This document shows positions 55,420-56,634 of a DNA stretch of 56,634 bases, one piece after another. Source of the DNA: Streptomyces sp. DH37 (GTDB lineage Bacteria; Actinomycetota; Actinomycetes; Streptomycetales; Streptomycetaceae); the NCBI RefSeq assembly GCF_029813835.1, contig NZ_JARVKV010000042.1, forward strand, positions 1-56,634, in the 5' to 3' direction. The stretch's first letter is position 1; each line of letters begins with the position of its first letter. Under the pieces are notes generated by a model. The model was given only the letters and a program-made list of their open reading frames with translations, was not told where the DNA came from and did not search any database. The position numbers were made by a program, and so were the translations under genes.

Positions 55420-56385
55420 ATGCGCCGCAGACTCCGCGCCCTGGCGGCAGCGCTCTTCGCGCTGCCTCTGGCGCTCACCGCCGCACCGTCCGCACACGCG
55501 GCCGACCCGACCACCATGACCAGCGGGTTCTACGTGGACCCCGACTCCAGCGCGAAGCGATGGGTCGCCGCCAACCCCGGCGACGGCCGGGCGTCCGCGA
55601 TCAACGCCTCCATCGCCAACACCCCGATGGCCCGCTGGTTCGGCTCCTGGAGCGGCGCCATCGGCACCGCCACGAACGCGTACGCGGGAGCGGCGGACCG
55701 TTCGGACAAGCTGCCCGTCCTCGTCGCCTACAACATCTACAACCGCGACTACTGCGGCGGGCACTCCGCCGGCGGAGCCACCTCGCCGTCCGCCTACGCC
55801 ACCTGGATCGCCCAGTTCGCCGGCGGGATCGCCGGCCGCCCGGCCGTCGTCATCCTCGAACCGGATTCCCTCGGGGACTACGGCTGCATGACCCAGGCCC
55901 AGATCGACGAACGCGAGAGCATGCTCACCGGCGCCCTCGCCCAGTTCAACCGCCAGGCCCCCAACACCTGGGTCTACCTCGACGCCGGCAACCCGGGCTG
56001 GGCCGCCCCGGCGACGATGGCCGGGCGCCTCCACGAGGCAGGCCTGCGCCAGGCCCACGGTTTCTCGCTCAACGTCTCCAACTACTTCACCACGGCCGAG
56101 AACACCGCCTACGGCAACGCCGTCAACAGGGAACTCAGCGCCCGCTACGGCTACACCAAGCCGTTCGTCGTGGACACCAGCCGCAACGGCAACGGTTCCA
56201 ACGGCCAGTGGTGCAACCCCGCAGGCCGCCGTATCGGCACCCCCACCCAGATGGGCGGAGGCGCCGAGATGCTCCTGTGGATCAAGGCCCCGGGCGAGTC
56301 CGACGGCAACTGCGGCGTCGGGGCCGGTTCCTCGGCCGGGCAGTTCCTCCCCGAGGTCGCCTACAAGATGATCTACGGCTACTGA
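55420..56385 (+). CDS. Secreted GH6 endoglucanase
   Basis: A 321-residue extracellular cellulase (endo-1,4-beta-glucanase, inverting). Residues 1-27 are a Sec signal (MRRRLRALAAALFALPLALT, cleavage after SAHA). The mature protein is a bare GH6 catalytic domain without a cellulose-binding module. Conserved GH6 acids are present: YNRDYCGG, ILEPDSLGDYGC, YLDAGNPGW and VVDTSRNGNG. LNVSNYFTT and the Cys pairs also fit the family. ATG 55420 follows GAGGT; the longer upstream frame is rejected because it removes the signal peptide from the N-terminus. A CebR-like operator lies upstream. Nothing further is seen after the stop to the window end. Confidence 0.94.
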   Translation: MRRRLRALAAALFALPLALTAAPSAHAADPTTMTSGFYVDPDSSAKRWVAANPGDGRASAINASIANTPMARWFGSWSGAIGTATNAYAGAADRSDKLPVLVAYNIYNRDYCGGHSAGGATSPSAYATWIAQFAGGIAGRPAVVILEPDSLGDYGCMTQAQIDERESMLTGALAQFNRQAPNTWVYLDAGNPGWAAPATMAGRLHEAGLRQAHGFSLNVSNYFTTAENTAYGNAVNRELSARYGYTKPFVVDTSRNGNGSNGQWCNPAGRRIGTPTQMGGGAEMLLWIKAPGESDGNCGVGAGSSAGQFLPEVAYKMIYGY

Positions 56386-56634
56386 TCCCAGGGCCCCGTG
56401 ACCCGGCGCAGGGGGCTCCTCGCACGCCTTGGGACGCGCTCGGCAACCCCCGGCCGTGGTGAACGTCCTGCTCCCGCGGGACACCGCAGAGGGTGGAGCG
56501 GGACGGGCGGACTCTGCCGCGGCCGTCCTTGCCCGCGCGGCGGACCGGTTCCCGCAGCGAGGGCCGCCCGGCCTTCCCACGGACGCGCCGCACGGTTCCC
56601 ACGCGTGCCGCACCGGTGGGGACCTGCGCGGGGG

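Overview
The window has the marks of a Streptomyces chromosome. GC content is very high with near-saturated GC3. GTG and TTG starts are common, and genes are coupled through ATGA/GTGA overlaps. Families typical of the genus are present: an actinobacterial 7Fe ferredoxin, MocR and GlxA regulators, a CebR-like LacI protein with a GH6 cellulase, and a Fic-like toxin pair. No rRNA, tRNA or CRISPR was seen. All functions are read from motifs and family resemblance; no database search was possible.

Layout. 1-5 kb holds core genes: the end of a 2-oxoacid:ferredoxin oxidoreductase beta subunit, ferredoxin, serA and an Ada/AlkA DNA-repair fusion. 4-33 kb is an accessory region that reads as a biosynthetic cluster without a PKS or NRPS. 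Its heart is a nine-gene minus-strand operon (27713 down to 14748): LuxE-like ligase, aldehyde-dehydrogenase-type reductase, class II DAHP synthase, fused aminodeoxychorismate synthase, two acyl/aryl-CoA ligases, flavin monooxygenase, aminodeoxychorismate-lyase-like enzyme, Tat-exported berberine-bridge-type oxidase. A divergent three-gene operon (28140-30405) encodes an AhpD-like protein, a chorismate-lyase-like protein and a second, related flavin monooxygenase. The likely metabolic logic (inference) is shikimate flux to 4-aminobenzoate, and possibly 4-hydroxybenzoate, followed by CoA activation, reduction to an aryl aldehyde, hydroxylation and a final oxidation outside the cell. AsnB, an amidase with a GatC-like partner, an MFS exporter, a P450, a thioesterase and LysR, AraC, ParB-like and MarR regulators surround this core. 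The LysR gene has a TTA codon.

34-40 kb is a tightly overlapping nitrate-assimilation operon (NarK transporter, molybdopterin nitrate reductase, two flavoproteins). 40-47 kb holds a MocR regulator, a GlxA-type regulator, three tandem DJ-1/PfpI proteins (the last Tat-exported) and a BtrH-like protein. 47-50.7 kb is a graveyard of mobile DNA: two resolvase fragments on opposite strands, a Tn3 transposase tail and a probable integrase tail. Between them are an apparently intact toxin-antitoxin pair with a palindromic operator and a hydrolase gene.

51-53 kb carries a microbial rhodopsin gene overlapping a Brp/Blh retinal-forming oxygenase gene, a light-driven proton pump module that is unexpected in this genus. 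54-56.4 kb has a CebR-like repressor, two cellobiose-box-like operators and a secreted GH6 endoglucanase.

The most interesting parts are the 4-aminobenzoate/aryl-aldehyde cluster, the rhodopsin module with its unusual residues, and the decayed transposon around the toxin-antitoxin pair.
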